Origin: Bacteroidota bacterium
GTDB lineage: Bacteria > Bacteroidota > Bacteroidia > Chitinophagales > Chitinophagaceae
Assembly: GCA_016711825.1 (NCBI GenBank)
Contig: JADJSG010000010.1
Span: 105,001-169,000 of the forward strand
DNA length: 64,000 nt
Direction of reading: 5' to 3'
Below are positions 34,671 to 43,544 of the stretch, in pieces. How positions within the stretch are numbered: the stretch's first letter is position 1; each line of letters begins with the position of its first letter. The position numbers and the translations under genes were made by a program. A model generated the notes under the pieces. It worked only from the letters and a program-made list of their open reading frames with translations. It had not been told where the DNA came from and did no database searches.

Positions 34671-35849
34671 TTACATTCTTTGAATTACGATTGATGATGC
34701 ACCACCTCCACCATTACAAATACCTACTGCACCATACCTGGCATTGTTTTGATTTAAAACGCTAATTAAGGTAACCAAAATACGTGAGCCACTACTTCCC
34801 AATGGGTGCCCCATTGAAACCGCTCCTCCATTTACATTTACCTTAGCAGGATCTAATTGCATCTTTTGCATATTTACTAAACTAACTACTGAAAAAGCCT
34901 CGTTTAGTTCTACATATTCAATATCGCTCATTGTTAAGCCAGCTTTACTCACTGCCAAAGGCATGGCAACACTTGGTGAAGTGGTAAACCATTCTGGGGC
35001 TTGTTCAGCATCAGCATAAGATAATATTTTTGCAAGGGGTTTCAATCCCATTGATTCCATTTTTTCTTTACTCATCAATACCAAAGCCGATGCACCATCA
35101 TTCATCGTACTAGCATTCGCAGCGGTCACGGTACCATCTTTCAGAAAAACAGGTTTTAAGGTAGGTATTTTATCAAATTTTACATTCCATGGTTCTTCAT
35201 CACGATTCATGATTTTGGGGTCAGCATTTCGTTGTGGAATCTCTACAGGTACAATTTCATGGTCAAACTTGCCAGCTTCCCAAGCTGCCTGACTTCGTTT
35301 ATAGCTTTCAATAGCATGATGATCTTGTTCCTCACGACCAATATTGCATTCTTTAGCACAAAGTTCAGCTGCATTTCCCATGGGATAGTTATGATATACA
35401 TCTAACAAGCCATCTTTCACAATACCATCTTCTAAGGTCACATTACCGTATTTATTGCCAAAACGCATATTATGAGAATAAAAGGGTACTTTACTCATAC
35501 TTTCCATTCCACCTGCTACTACAATATCGGCATCCCCTAACATGATGCTTTGCGCACCTAACATCACTGCTTTCATACCACTTGCACAAACTTTATTAAT
35601 GGTGGTACAATTTACCTCATCTGGCAAACCGGCAAATTTTGCTGCTTGACGTGCTGGAGCTTGACCTAAACCCGCTTGCATTACACATCCCATCAAAACA
35701 TCTTGTACGTCAGTGGGTTTGATACCTGCTCTATGTACAGCTTCTTTTATGGCAATAGCACCTAATTGAGTAGCTGAAAAATCTTTTAATGATCCACCAA
35801 AACTTCCCATAGGTGTTCTTACAGCCGATACGATAAATACTTCTTTCAT
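34671..35849 (-). CDS. Acetyl-CoA C-acetyltransferase (thiolase)
   Basis: Thiolase that condenses two acetyl-CoA to acetoacetyl-CoA or runs the reverse thiolytic step. The catalytic residues are all present: nucleophile C88 in NKVCASGMK, H348 in GHPLGSSG, and C378 in ICNGGGGA. The 392-residue length is standard for the acetyl-CoA acetyltransferase type. There is no neighbouring beta-oxidation, PHB or ketone-body gene, so the pathway direction cannot be read from context. It is probably monocistronic: a strong terminator follows it, and the secDF gene behind its start has its own terminator. A promoter-like TACATTCG (one mismatch) lies upstream at 35876-35883. Confidence 0.94.
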   Translation of the reverse strand: MKEVFIVSAVRTPMGSFGGSLKDFSATQLGAIAIKEAVHRAGIKPTDVQDVLMGCVMQAGLGQAPARQAAKFAGLPDEVNCTTINKVCASGMKAVMLGAQSIMLGDADIVVAGGMESMSKVPFYSHNMRFGNKYGNVTLEDGIVKDGLLDVYHNYPMGNAAELCAKECNIGREEQDHHAIESYKRSQAAWEAGKFDHEIVPVEIPQRNADPKIMNRDEEPWNVKFDKIPTLKPVFLKDGTVTAANASTMNDGASALVLMSKEKMESMGLKPLAKILSYADAEQAPEWFTTSPSVAMPLAVSKAGLTMSDIEYVELNEAFSVVSLVNMQKMQLDPAKVNVNGGAVSMGHPLGSSGSRILVTLISVLNQNNARYGAVGICNGGGGASSIVIQRM

Positions 35850-36020
35850 TTTATTATGTTTTATTAAATTTTGTGCGAATGTAAGATGTTATATTTAAAG
35901 TATAAATTTTGTCTTAGCTAAGATTTATAAAATATTAGTATAATTTATAAATCACATGTGTTCATACATTCAACAGATTCATATTGAGTCAAACATTTCT
36001 ACTTCATGACGCTCAAAAAA

Positions 36021-36044
36021 AAACCTCGCTAAAGTGCGAGGTTT
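36021..36044 (-). terminator. Intrinsic terminator of secDF
   Basis: AAACCTCGC, loop TAAAGT, GCGAGGTTT: a perfect 9-bp GC-containing stem 29 bp beyond the secDF stop, followed on the minus strand by a run of U residues. Confidence 0.85.
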
Positions 36045-36072
36045 TTATAAAAATCATATGATAAAATGCTTA

Positions 36073-39000
36073 CTATGCCATTTTTTTCAATTCTTCAATA
36101 TGTAAATCCTTATCAATCTCATTAGATAGTTTATCTTGTTTATCTAAATCGATTAAGATAGGTGCTGCCACAAAAATGGAAGAATAAGTACCTGTAAATA
36201 CACCAATCATCATTGCAAATGCAAATCCTTTGGTTACTTCACCTCCAAATAAGAACAATACTAACAAAGTAATAAATACCGTTAATGATGTCATGATGGT
36301 TCTACTTAAGGTATCATTAATAGCTGCATTGATAATTTCTGTTTTAGAATGACCTGGACGTTTGCGGAAATACTCTCTGATTCTGTCAAATACAATAACA
36401 GTGTCATTCATTGAGAATCCGATTACCGTCAACACAGCAGCAATAAAGTGCTGATCAATTTCTAATGCAAATGGTACCACTCTGCGTAAAAATGAAAATA
36501 CAGCTAAGGTTACAAAGATATCATGTAATAAAGCGACTAAGGTACCTACAGAATATTGCCATTTTCTAAAGCGAATGAAGATATAAGCAGAGATGATAAT
36601 AAGAGACCAAATGGCAGCCCAAATAGCTCCTTTTTTCAAATCGTCTGATATGGTAGGCAATACGGTTTGTGAACTCATGATATATTTATTCGTAGTCACA
36701 AATTCATTTTCAGTCACATTTGCATTGATATATCCACCCGTTTTTAAACCTTCGTATAATTTAACCCTTACCTCGTTCTCAACATCTTTTGAAGGATCTT
36801 TAATTTTATATGCAGTTGTGATATTTACTTGATTTGCATTACCAATAGTTTTAACAATAGGAAATTCTACAAATTTATCTTTTAGCAAAGTTCTGATATC
36901 TGCTGTTTTTGCCGATTTTTCCATTCTAACGGTATAACTTCTACCTCCAGCAAACTCAACTCCATAATCAAAGCCATAAAACAAAGAAGCAATCCCTAAA
37001 ATTAATACCACCACAGAAATAGCATACGCTTTCTTTCTCCATTCGATAAAATGGAAATGAAAACTTTGGAATAATTTATCAGAGAATTTAGTAAAGTAAT
37101 TGAAGTGTTTACCTTTTTTCATTCTCATATCAGTTATTAAACGAGAAACCAATATGCCACAAAACAATGATAATAAGATACCAATGATTTGCGTGGTAGC
37201 AAACCCTAATACAGGTCCGAGCCCAAATATAAATAATATTATCGCTGTCATTAAAACGGTGATGTGTCCGTCTAAAACAGGATTTAATGAGCGTCTATAA
37301 CCTTCATTTACAGCGTTTTCATGTGACTTACCTAATTTTAATTCTTCTTTGATACGTTCAAAAATGATTACATTGGTATCAACCGCCATGCCGATTGTTA
37401 ATACTAAACCCGCAATACCTGCAGCAGTAAGGGTTGCATGTAATGCAGCTAAAACACCAATCGTAAATAACAAATTTAATATTAAAGCAATATTAGCAAC
37501 CCAACCCGCTGTGTTGTAATACACCAACATTAAGATGAAGATTACTAAAAATGAAATCACAAATGATAACAATCCACCATTTACAGCTTCTTTACCCAAG
37601 GTAGGACCGACAACCTGTTCTTGTACAATTTTAGCAGGTGCAGGTAATTTACCTGTTTTTAAAATATTGGCTAAATCTTTTGCTTCTTCTACAGAAAAAC
37701 TTCCCGTGATATTAGAGCTACCACCAGAAATTCTTTCACTTGGAGCTGGTGCAGAATAAACTAAATTATCTAATACAATAGCAATCGGTTTACCTACATT
37801 ATCACCCGTTAATTTCTCCCATGTTCTGGCACCGATATTATCCATAGTCATTTGAACATCCGGCTGACCAGTCACTCTATCATAGTCTTGTCTGGTATCA
37901 GTTATATGATCACCACCCAATTTTGGTTCATCTACACCTGGACGTTTTTTAATCGCATAAAGAATACAAACTTTTTCTTTCTCTCTTAATTCTTTGTCAG
38001 CCATACCGTATAAAAACTTCAAATCTTTAGGGAATTGATTTTTTACTACATCCATAGCCAGGTATCTGTTAATTTGTGCAGTATCTCTGATATATACATA
38101 TGATACCTGCGGTGTATTGATAACTTCACCTGTTTTAGGATTTTGTCGTACATCAAAACCACCTAACAAGAAACTTCTCAAAGGATTTTCTTTTCTTGCT
38201 TTTGCCATTTTCTCTTCATCAGACATATTCGCTGTGCTGGTATCTGTCTTACTGGTGTCTGTTTTTGTACCTAAAAGTGAACTTAATGAAGCAGTATCTG
38301 ATTTGTTTGTAGAAGCTACATTATTAGTATCAGCATTGGTAGCGATATTAGCCAATGAGGTGTCTTTTTTGCCTGCAAGCATTAATCTTAATTCTTCATC
38401 GGCTTTTACAATATTTTGAGCAATCTCATGTTGAGAGTAGGTTTCCCAAAATTCTAATTTTGCAGTAGATTGTAAAATATTACGCACCCTTTCTGGATTA
38501 TTTACACCAGCCAATTCAACACTGATAATACCTCTTTCAATATCTAAATTAACATTCGGTTGAGCCACACCAAATTTATCAATACGGGTTAATAACACTC
38601 TGTATGTTCTATTAATCGCATCTTTTGATTCGGCTTTCATTTTTTTCAATATATCTTCATTTGAAGAGTTGAAGTTTAAATCTTTGTCACCCACTTTTAC
38701 AAATAAACTTGAAAGTTTTGCATTTGGATTTTGTTTCGCATAAGCAGTTGCAAATAAGGTAATAAAGTCGGCTTGACTATTTGCTTTCATTGTGTTTGCT
38801 TCTGAGAGGGCTGCATTCAAAGCTGGATCTTTAGGATTGTTGCTCATATTACGCACCAATTCATCTAAACTCACTTCCAATACCACATTCATACCACCTT
38901 GCAGATCTAAACCTAAGTTTAATTCATTTTCTTTGGCTTGTTGATAACTGTATTTTTTAAAGCCTAGATTATAAATCACTTGACTTGATAAACTATCTAA

Positions 39001-39198
39001 ATGAAAACGTAACTTGTCGTCAATAGCTAATTTTAGGGCATCATCTTTGAGTTCAGGGCTTTCTTGCTTTACCAGCAATGCTACTTTTGAGGCCTGTTTT
39101 TTCTCATAATTGTTCACTACAAATGTAAATGATAACTGAAATAGTGAAATTAGTATCAACGCTAATGTAAATAGCTTAATCAATCCTTTTAACTGCAT
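36073..39198 (-). CDS. secDF: Fused protein translocase subunit SecDF
   Basis: Inner-membrane component that uses the proton gradient to help Sec-exported proteins leave the translocon. SecD and SecF are fused in one 1041-residue chain, as usual in Bacteroidota. The SecD half has a first membrane helix, the ELNLGLDLQGGMNVVLEVS motif (about residue 92), a large periplasmic part with a Ser/Thr/Asp-rich insert (about 265-340), and the membrane block with AGLVLTIGMAVDTNVIIFERIKEE (quoted in part: GMAVDTNVIIFERIKEE). The SecF half begins near residue 725 with YGFDYGVEFAGGRSY and has the matching GFSMNDTVIVFDRIREYF near residue 930. In a genome with so many exported proteins, its product is a central upstream step. 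Confidence 0.97.
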   Translation of the reverse strand: MQLKGLIKLFTLALILISLFQLSFTFVVNNYEKKQASKVALLVKQESPELKDDALKLAIDDKLRFHLDSLSSQVIYNLGFKKYSYQQAKENELNLGLDLQGGMNVVLEVSLDELVRNMSNNPKDPALNAALSEANTMKANSQADFITLFATAYAKQNPNAKLSSLFVKVGDKDLNFNSSNEDILKKMKAESKDAINRTYRVLLTRIDKFGVAQPNVNLDIERGIISVELAGVNNPERVRNILQSTAKLEFWETYSQHEIAQNIVKADEELRLMLAGKKDTSLANIATNADTNNVASTNKSDTASLSSLLGTKTDTSKTDTSTANMSDEEKMAKARKENPLRSFLLGGFDVRQNPKTGEVINTPQVSYVYIRDTAQINRYLAMDVVKNQFPKDLKFLYGMADKELREKEKVCILYAIKKRPGVDEPKLGGDHITDTRQDYDRVTGQPDVQMTMDNIGARTWEKLTGDNVGKPIAIVLDNLVYSAPAPSERISGGSSNITGSFSVEEAKDLANILKTGKLPAPAKIVQEQVVGPTLGKEAVNGGLLSFVISFLVIFILMLVYYNTAGWVANIALILNLLFTIGVLAALHATLTAAGIAGLVLTIGMAVDTNVIIFERIKEELKLGKSHENAVNEGYRRSLNPVLDGHITVLMTAIILFIFGLGPVLGFATTQIIGILLSLFCGILVSRLITDMRMKKGKHFNYFTKFSDKLFQSFHFHFIEWRKKAYAISVVVLILGIASLFYGFDYGVEFAGGRSYTVRMEKSAKTADIRTLLKDKFVEFPIVKTIGNANQVNITTAYKIKDPSKDVENEVRVKLYEGLKTGGYINANVTENEFVTTNKYIMSSQTVLPTISDDLKKGAIWAAIWSLIIISAYIFIRFRKWQYSVGTLVALLHDIFVTLAVFSFLRRVVPFALEIDQHFIAAVLTVIGFSMNDTVIVFDRIREYFRKRPGHSKTEIINAAINDTLSRTIMTSLTVFITLLVLFLFGGEVTKGFAFAMMIGVFTGTYSSIFVAAPILIDLDKQDKLSNEIDKDLHIEELKKMA

Positions 39199-39313
39199 GT
39201 CTTAATTTCTTAGTTTTTGGTATGTTAATTTTTGAACGGGCGAAGATACAATTTATTTGGAATTATAATACTCAAATTTTAAAAAGTCCTATTTCTCGCA
39301 AATTCGCACAAAA

Positions 39314-39352
39314 AAACCCTGTAATTTATCTAAATGATTCATTACAAGGTTT
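39314..39352 (-). terminator. Intrinsic terminator of the His/Arg-rich peptide gene
   Basis: AAACCCTGTAAT and ATTACAAGGTTT pair as a 12-bp stem with one mismatch and a 15-base loop, with a U-run beyond it on the minus strand. It sits 25 bp after the stop at 39377. Confidence 0.6.
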
Positions 39353-39376
39353 TCAATTTAGCATTACCCGAAACGC

Positions 39377-39670
39377 TTATCTATGCCATCTGTGATGATG
39401 TCCTCTACGAGGAGGTGCATAATACGCAAGAGGTGCACATGGTACATGTCTTCTCACAATTCTGCGGTGACGAATAGGTGGTGCACATACAAAGGCAGGT
39501 CTACCATGTCTGTGACTTCTCATTTGACCGCGGTGACGAGGCGCATGTCGTTGATATTGGTCGCGACCTCTATCATCCCGGTTATAGTTTCTTTGTGCGT
39601 CTACATTGATTGAAGATAATAATAATCCAATCACACATAAGGTTACTGAAAAAAAATGTTTTGTATTCAT
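39377..39670 (-). CDS. Small secreted His/Arg-rich protein
   Basis: A 97-residue exported protein that I do not recognise. The signal peptide covers residues 1-26 (MNTKHFFSVTLCVIGLLLSS, then INVDAQ). The mature 71 residues contain 19 arginines and 10 histidines, with HHH near the end and two cysteines (VCAPP and PCAP) set about 16 residues apart. Such a composition suggests binding of metal, nucleic acid or an acidic polymer, but no catalytic motif is visible. It lies between secDF and an RRM gene on the same strand, with terminators on both sides, so it is probably its own transcription unit. The clean signal peptide and terminators argue that it is a real gene. Confidence 0.7.
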   Translation of the reverse strand: MNTKHFFSVTLCVIGLLLSSINVDAQRNYNRDDRGRDQYQRHAPRHRGQMRSHRHGRPAFVCAPPIRHRRIVRRHVPCAPLAYYAPPRRGHHHRWHR

Positions 39671-39753
39671 ATCTTATAAATTTTATGCACCTATGACCTA
39701 TTGTTGATATAAAGGTTTAGTATTAACAAAGACTTTAACGTTTTAAATAAAAA

Positions 39754-39781
39754 AAAACACAGCTCAAAAGAACTGTGTTTT
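39754..39781 (-). terminator. Intrinsic terminator of the RRM gene
   Basis: AAAACACAG and CTGTGTTTT form a perfect 9-bp stem with a 10-base loop, 24 bp after the RRM-protein stop, and run into U residues on the minus strand. Confidence 0.75.
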
Positions 39782-39805
39782 AAATAGGTTTATAAAATTG
39801 ATAGA

Positions 39806-40132
39806 TTAATAATCTCTTTTATATCCACCGCCGCCACCGCCACGGTTTCTGTTACCACCGCCGCCGCCATAGCCGCCGCCGCTTGAGTCTTCAGTACGAG
39901 GACGCGCTTCGTTTACACGAAGTTCTAATCCCATTACCTCTTTACCATTCAAATCTGCAATAGCAGCTTGTCCAGCTTCGTCAGACATTTCAACAAAGCC
40001 AAAACCACGACTACGTTTGGTAAATTTGTCCATAATAATTTTTGCTGAGATTACTTCTCCATGTACTGCGAAAAGTTCTCCTAATTGGTCATCCGTCATT
40101 TTAAATGGGATGTTTGATACGTAAATATTCAT
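39806..40132 (-). CDS. Glycine-rich RRM RNA-binding protein
   Basis: A single RNA-recognition motif with a short Gly-rich tail. RNP2 is IYVSNIPF (residues 3-10) and RNP1 is RGFGFVEM (about 42-49), with the aromatic residues needed for stacking on RNA. After residue 80 come PRTEDSS and repeated GGGYGGGGG and NRNRGGGGGG blocks ending YKRDY. Proteins of this kind are common in Bacteroidota and cyanobacteria and are often cold-induced RNA chaperones; in Bacteroides they include global regulators. It follows infC on the same strand after 55 bp. A near-promoter TATCTTTA lies between the two, so it may be transcribed separately. Confidence 0.92.
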   Translation of the reverse strand: MNIYVSNIPFKMTDDQLGELFAVHGEVISAKIIMDKFTKRSRGFGFVEMSDEAGQAAIADLNGKEVMGLELRVNEARPRTEDSSGGGYGGGGGNRNRGGGGGGYKRDY

Positions 40133-40187
40133 TTTAAAAAGTATAAGGACGTAAAGATATATGTATTTTTAATACAAAATCTAATTT

Positions 40188-40742
40188 TTATACTTTTTTC
40201 TTCGTTTTAGAAGAAAATATTGCATGCATTCGTTTGCCTTCAATTTTTGGCATCCCTTCAAGGGTCCCAAATTCTGACAAACGCTCAGCAAATTTGAGCA
40301 AAATGAGTTCACCCCGATCTTTAAAAATGATGGCACGACCTTTAAACTGAACATAAGCTTTTACTTTATTTCCATCTTGTAAAAACTTTTCGGCATGTTT
40401 GGCTTTAAAATCAAAATCATGATCATCTGTATTAGGTGTAAAGCGTATTTCTTTCACTTCACTTTTGGATGACTTTGCTTTTAACTCTTTTTCTTTTTTC
40501 TTTTTTTCGTATAGAAATTTATTGTAGTCAACGGCCCTGCATACGGGTGGATCAGCATTTGGTGATATCTCTACTAAATCCACTTCAAGTTCTTTGCATA
40601 ACTCTAGGGCTTTGGAGGTAGTGTAAACCCCGGGTTCTAAATTTTCACCCACTAATCTAACTTGTGGGGTATCAATTTCTTCGTTTAGACGATGTTCTCT
40701 TTGTTTTTTAAAAGGACGACGGTTATTATTTCTTGGGTACAT
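40188..40742 (-). CDS. infC: Translation initiation factor IF-3
   Basis: Binds the 30S subunit and checks start-codon pairing. The N-domain (about residues 16-85) shows RLNEEIDTPQVRLVG and ADPPVCRAVDYNKFLYEKKKK (quoted in part: PPVCRAVDYNKFLYEKKKK). The C-domain (about 93-180) shows KEIRFTPNTDDHDFDFKAK and VKAYVQFKGRA. The 184-residue length is normal. The start taken here is ATG; many bacteria use AUU and autoregulate infC through it, which I do not see. The usual downstream partners rpmI and rplT are missing; an RRM gene follows instead. Confidence 0.96.
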   Translation of the reverse strand: MYPRNNNRRPFKKQREHRLNEEIDTPQVRLVGENLEPGVYTTSKALELCKELEVDLVEISPNADPPVCRAVDYNKFLYEKKKKEKELKAKSSKSEVKEIRFTPNTDDHDFDFKAKHAEKFLQDGNKVKAYVQFKGRAIIFKDRGELILLKFAERLSEFGTLEGMPKIEGKRMHAIFSSKTKKKV

Positions 40743-40761
40743 TAATAAATTTAAGGTTTCA

Positions 40762-40769
40762 CAAAAGTA
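40762..40769 (-). promoter_or_regulatory. Putative -7 promoter box of infC
   Basis: On the minus strand the bases read TACTTTTG, an exact TAnnTTTG match 20 bases before the infC ATG. Confidence 0.4.
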
Positions 40770-40970
40770 GTGGTTTTTTTTTATTTCTAAGAAAAATTTA
40801 CATTATTCTGCATTCAAAAGGTGGATTAAAAAAAATAGCCTTCTCATTTTATAACCAAAAAAAAATATCCATTCATTGTGTTTATCCTCCTTTTGAAATT
40901 AAATCATATGATCTTACCGATTACTATCAATTCAATAGGTGAATTATAAAATCGGGTAATCAACATTCCG

Positions 40971-41603
40971 CTAGGCTGATATATTTTTAATAAATTGGAC
41001 CAATGCCAACAAAATCAAAATGGATGCAACACCATAGTTAATATACTTTTTTTGCAACGAAAAAAACGTCACTAACTTTTGCCCCATAAAAGCATATATC
41101 TTTAAGATCACAAACACTCCTATTGCAGCACCAAGACTAAAAATAGAAATAGAAAATAATGACCAATTAAACCATTGCTTTTCAATGAAATAGGCTCCCC
41201 ATATAGCCCAGGCCGATAATTGGAATGGGTTGAAGATGACGAAAAAAAATAATTTTTTATACTTATTCTTATCAATCTCAGCTTCCTGCACTTGATTCAC
41301 TTTACTTACTTTGGAAGCTTCTAAAATCGTTAATACCGCCATCATAATCAAAACAATTACAATGAGCCAACTAATAATTTTCATCAATACCAATTGTTGC
41401 ATCAGCCATTGCATACCTGACATACAAACGATACAATAAGGAATTTCAATGATTGCAATCAAAATCATTGCTTTCATTAATGTAGACTGTTGCTTACTAC
41501 TACTTAATTGCAAAATGCTTAAATTGATATAGCCTGGTGTTAAGTATCCATAAACGCCTACCCCTATACCAATGATAAATTGTAAAAATAATTTCAATAA
41601 CAT
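40971..41603 (-). CDS. LysE-type membrane exporter
   Basis: Six hydrophobic segments in 210 residues fit the LysE/RhtB superfamily of small-molecule exporters. The N-terminal GVGVYGYLTPGYINLSILQ resembles the family's PGP segment, and FNPFQLSAWAIWGAYF near residue 130 resembles the conserved NPKA region that opens the second half. A charged cytoplasmic loop (SKVSKVNQVQEAEIDKNKYK) separates the halves. The sequence is divergent and the substrate, usually an amino acid, cannot be named. It stands alone between infC and pruA, all on the same strand but separated by more than 200 bp on each side. Confidence 0.72.
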   Translation of the reverse strand: MLLKLFLQFIIGIGVGVYGYLTPGYINLSILQLSSSKQQSTLMKAMILIAIIEIPYCIVCMSGMQWLMQQLVLMKIISWLIVIVLIMMAVLTILEASKVSKVNQVQEAEIDKNKYKKLFFFVIFNPFQLSAWAIWGAYFIEKQWFNWSLFSISIFSLGAAIGVFVILKIYAFMGQKLVTFFSLQKKYINYGVASILILLALVQFIKNISA

Positions 41604-41832
41604 AACCGTAAATGTATCACTTCTTTTGCTTTACGCCATCTACCTATTTCTATACTGCCAAATTTGTCAATGAAAGAAATTAATTGCTAGGCAAAATTAC
41701 CTAAGTAATCACATGATAATATTGAATTATACCTAATGAGTCAATTGTCTAAAAAGCAAGCATGTTATGCCTGCACACCGTTAATTACAACGAAAAATAA
41801 ACGAACGACCAACTGTCTTAAGTATTACTTCA

Positions 41833-43464
41833 TTATTTTTCTAACATAAAGGGATATTTGTAATCAACAGGTGGGTTGTAAGTTTCTTTGATTGTTCGAG
41901 CACTTAACCACCTATATAAATTTAACATTGAACCCGCTTTATCATTTGTACCACTTGCACGTCCACCACCAAAAGGTTGTTGACCTACCACAGCACCAGA
42001 AGGTTTATCATTGATATAAAAATTTCCTGCACTATGTGTGAGCTTTTTCATTGCTTTTTCTAAGGCATAACGGTCCTGGCTAAATACGGCACCGGTCAAT
42101 GCGTACTCTGAAGTACTATCTACCAAATCACATACTTTATCAAAGTCAGCTGCTTTATAGGTATAAATAGTAAGAACAGGTCCGAATATTTCTTCGCACA
42201 TGGTTTTATACTTAGGATCTGAGGTTTCGATGACAGTTGGCTCTACAAACCAGCCTTTAGAACTATCGCATTTGCCACCCACTAATATTTTACAAGATTT
42301 ATCTTTTTTAGCGGCATCTATATATCCTTTGATACTATTAAATGATTTTTCGTCGATCACAGCGTTTACAAAATTGGTAAAATCTTCAGTAGTACCCATT
42401 TTCATCGATTTTACAGCGGCTACTAATTTCTTTTTTATTGAAGTAGCTAAGTTATCTGGTAAATAGGCACGTGAAGCAGCACTACATTTTTGACCCTGGT
42501 ATTCAAAAGCACCACGAGCAAGGGCTGTCACTACAGCATCTTCATGCGCAGATGGATGCACCAACACAAAATCTTTGCCACCTGTTTCACCCACAATACG
42601 AGGATAGGTTTTATACTTGGCTATATTTTCACCAATGCTTTTCCACATCCCTTGAAATACTCCAGTACTTCCTGTAAAGTGAACCCCTGCGAAATCACGA
42701 TGTGAAAAACAAACTTCACCTACAACAGGTCCGCTAACATATACTAAGTTAATCACCCCATCAGGAAGCCCAGCTTCTTTTAGTATTTTCATAAACAATT
42801 GTGCTGAATAGATTTGGGTATTGGCTGGTTTCCAAACCACTACATTGCCACACATGGCTGCTGAAGTAGGCAAATTGCCCCCTATTGCTGTAAAGTTGAA
42901 AGGAGTAACGGCTAACACAAATCCTTCTAAAGCACGATATTCTACTCTATTGTACATCCCTGCACCAGATATAGGTTGTTGTGTATAAATATCACTTAAA
43001 AAGTGTACGTTAAAACGTAAAAAATCTATTAATTCACAGGTACTGTCAATCTCAGCCTGAAAAGCATTTTTACTTTGGCCTAACATGGTAGCTGCCAACA
43101 TATCATATCGATATTTGGTAGCGAGTAAATCAGCGGCTTTTAAAAAAATACTGGCGCGTTGAACCCATGGGGTATGTGCCCATGATTCACGGGCATTTAA
43201 AGATGCTTTTATTGCATCTTTCATATGACTTGCATCACCTACATGAAAGTGACCTAATATATGTTTTGTTTCGTGTGGGGGTCTTATTTCTTGTTTTTTA
43301 CCAGTTCTGATTTCTTCTCCGCCAATATACATAGGTATATCAAGCTTTGTTTTTTTTGCACGAGCGAGTGCTGCTTTCAAAGCGGCTTTTGCTGAAGATT
43401 TGGGTTCAAATTGAAGTACAGTTTCATTTTGTGGTTGTGGAAAATAGAAATATCCATTACTCAT
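41833..43464 (-). CDS. pruA: L-glutamate gamma-semialdehyde dehydrogenase (P5C dehydrogenase)
   Basis: Oxidises the P5C-derived semialdehyde to glutamate, the second step of proline catabolism. It belongs to the aldehyde dehydrogenase superfamily. The catalytic cysteine is in YQGQKCSAASRAY and the general-base glutamate in VGETGGKDFV, with the NAD-binding FTGSTGVFQ. The specific segments IRPPHETKHILG, TPFNFTAIGGNLP and GQQPFGGGRASGTNDKAG match the animal and Bacteroidota P5C dehydrogenase group. The ATG at 43464 is chosen (543 residues, MSNGYFYFPQPQNE); an upstream ATG at 43497 would begin before the promoter box at 43484-43491. No proline dehydrogenase gene is in the window. Confidence 0.95.
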   Translation of the reverse strand: MSNGYFYFPQPQNETVLQFEPKSSAKAALKAALARAKKTKLDIPMYIGGEEIRTGKKQEIRPPHETKHILGHFHVGDASHMKDAIKASLNARESWAHTPWVQRASIFLKAADLLATKYRYDMLAATMLGQSKNAFQAEIDSTCELIDFLRFNVHFLSDIYTQQPISGAGMYNRVEYRALEGFVLAVTPFNFTAIGGNLPTSAAMCGNVVVWKPANTQIYSAQLFMKILKEAGLPDGVINLVYVSGPVVGEVCFSHRDFAGVHFTGSTGVFQGMWKSIGENIAKYKTYPRIVGETGGKDFVLVHPSAHEDAVVTALARGAFEYQGQKCSAASRAYLPDNLATSIKKKLVAAVKSMKMGTTEDFTNFVNAVIDEKSFNSIKGYIDAAKKDKSCKILVGGKCDSSKGWFVEPTVIETSDPKYKTMCEEIFGPVLTIYTYKAADFDKVCDLVDSTSEYALTGAVFSQDRYALEKAMKKLTHSAGNFYINDKPSGAVVGQQPFGGGRASGTNDKAGSMLNLYRWLSARTIKETYNPPVDYKYPFMLEK

Positions 43465-43483
43465 TATTGTAAAATTTAGGATG

Positions 43484-43491
43484 CAAATATA
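43484..43491 (-). promoter_or_regulatory. Putative -7 promoter box of pruA
   Basis: On the minus strand the bases read TATATTTG, an exact TAnnTTTG match 20 bases before the chosen start at 43464. It rules out the longer upstream start if the promoter is real. Confidence 0.45.
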
Positions 43492-43544
43492 GCACAACTG
43501 TTAGAGACTAAAAAAAGGATTCATTTGAAAATGTACAAATGAAC

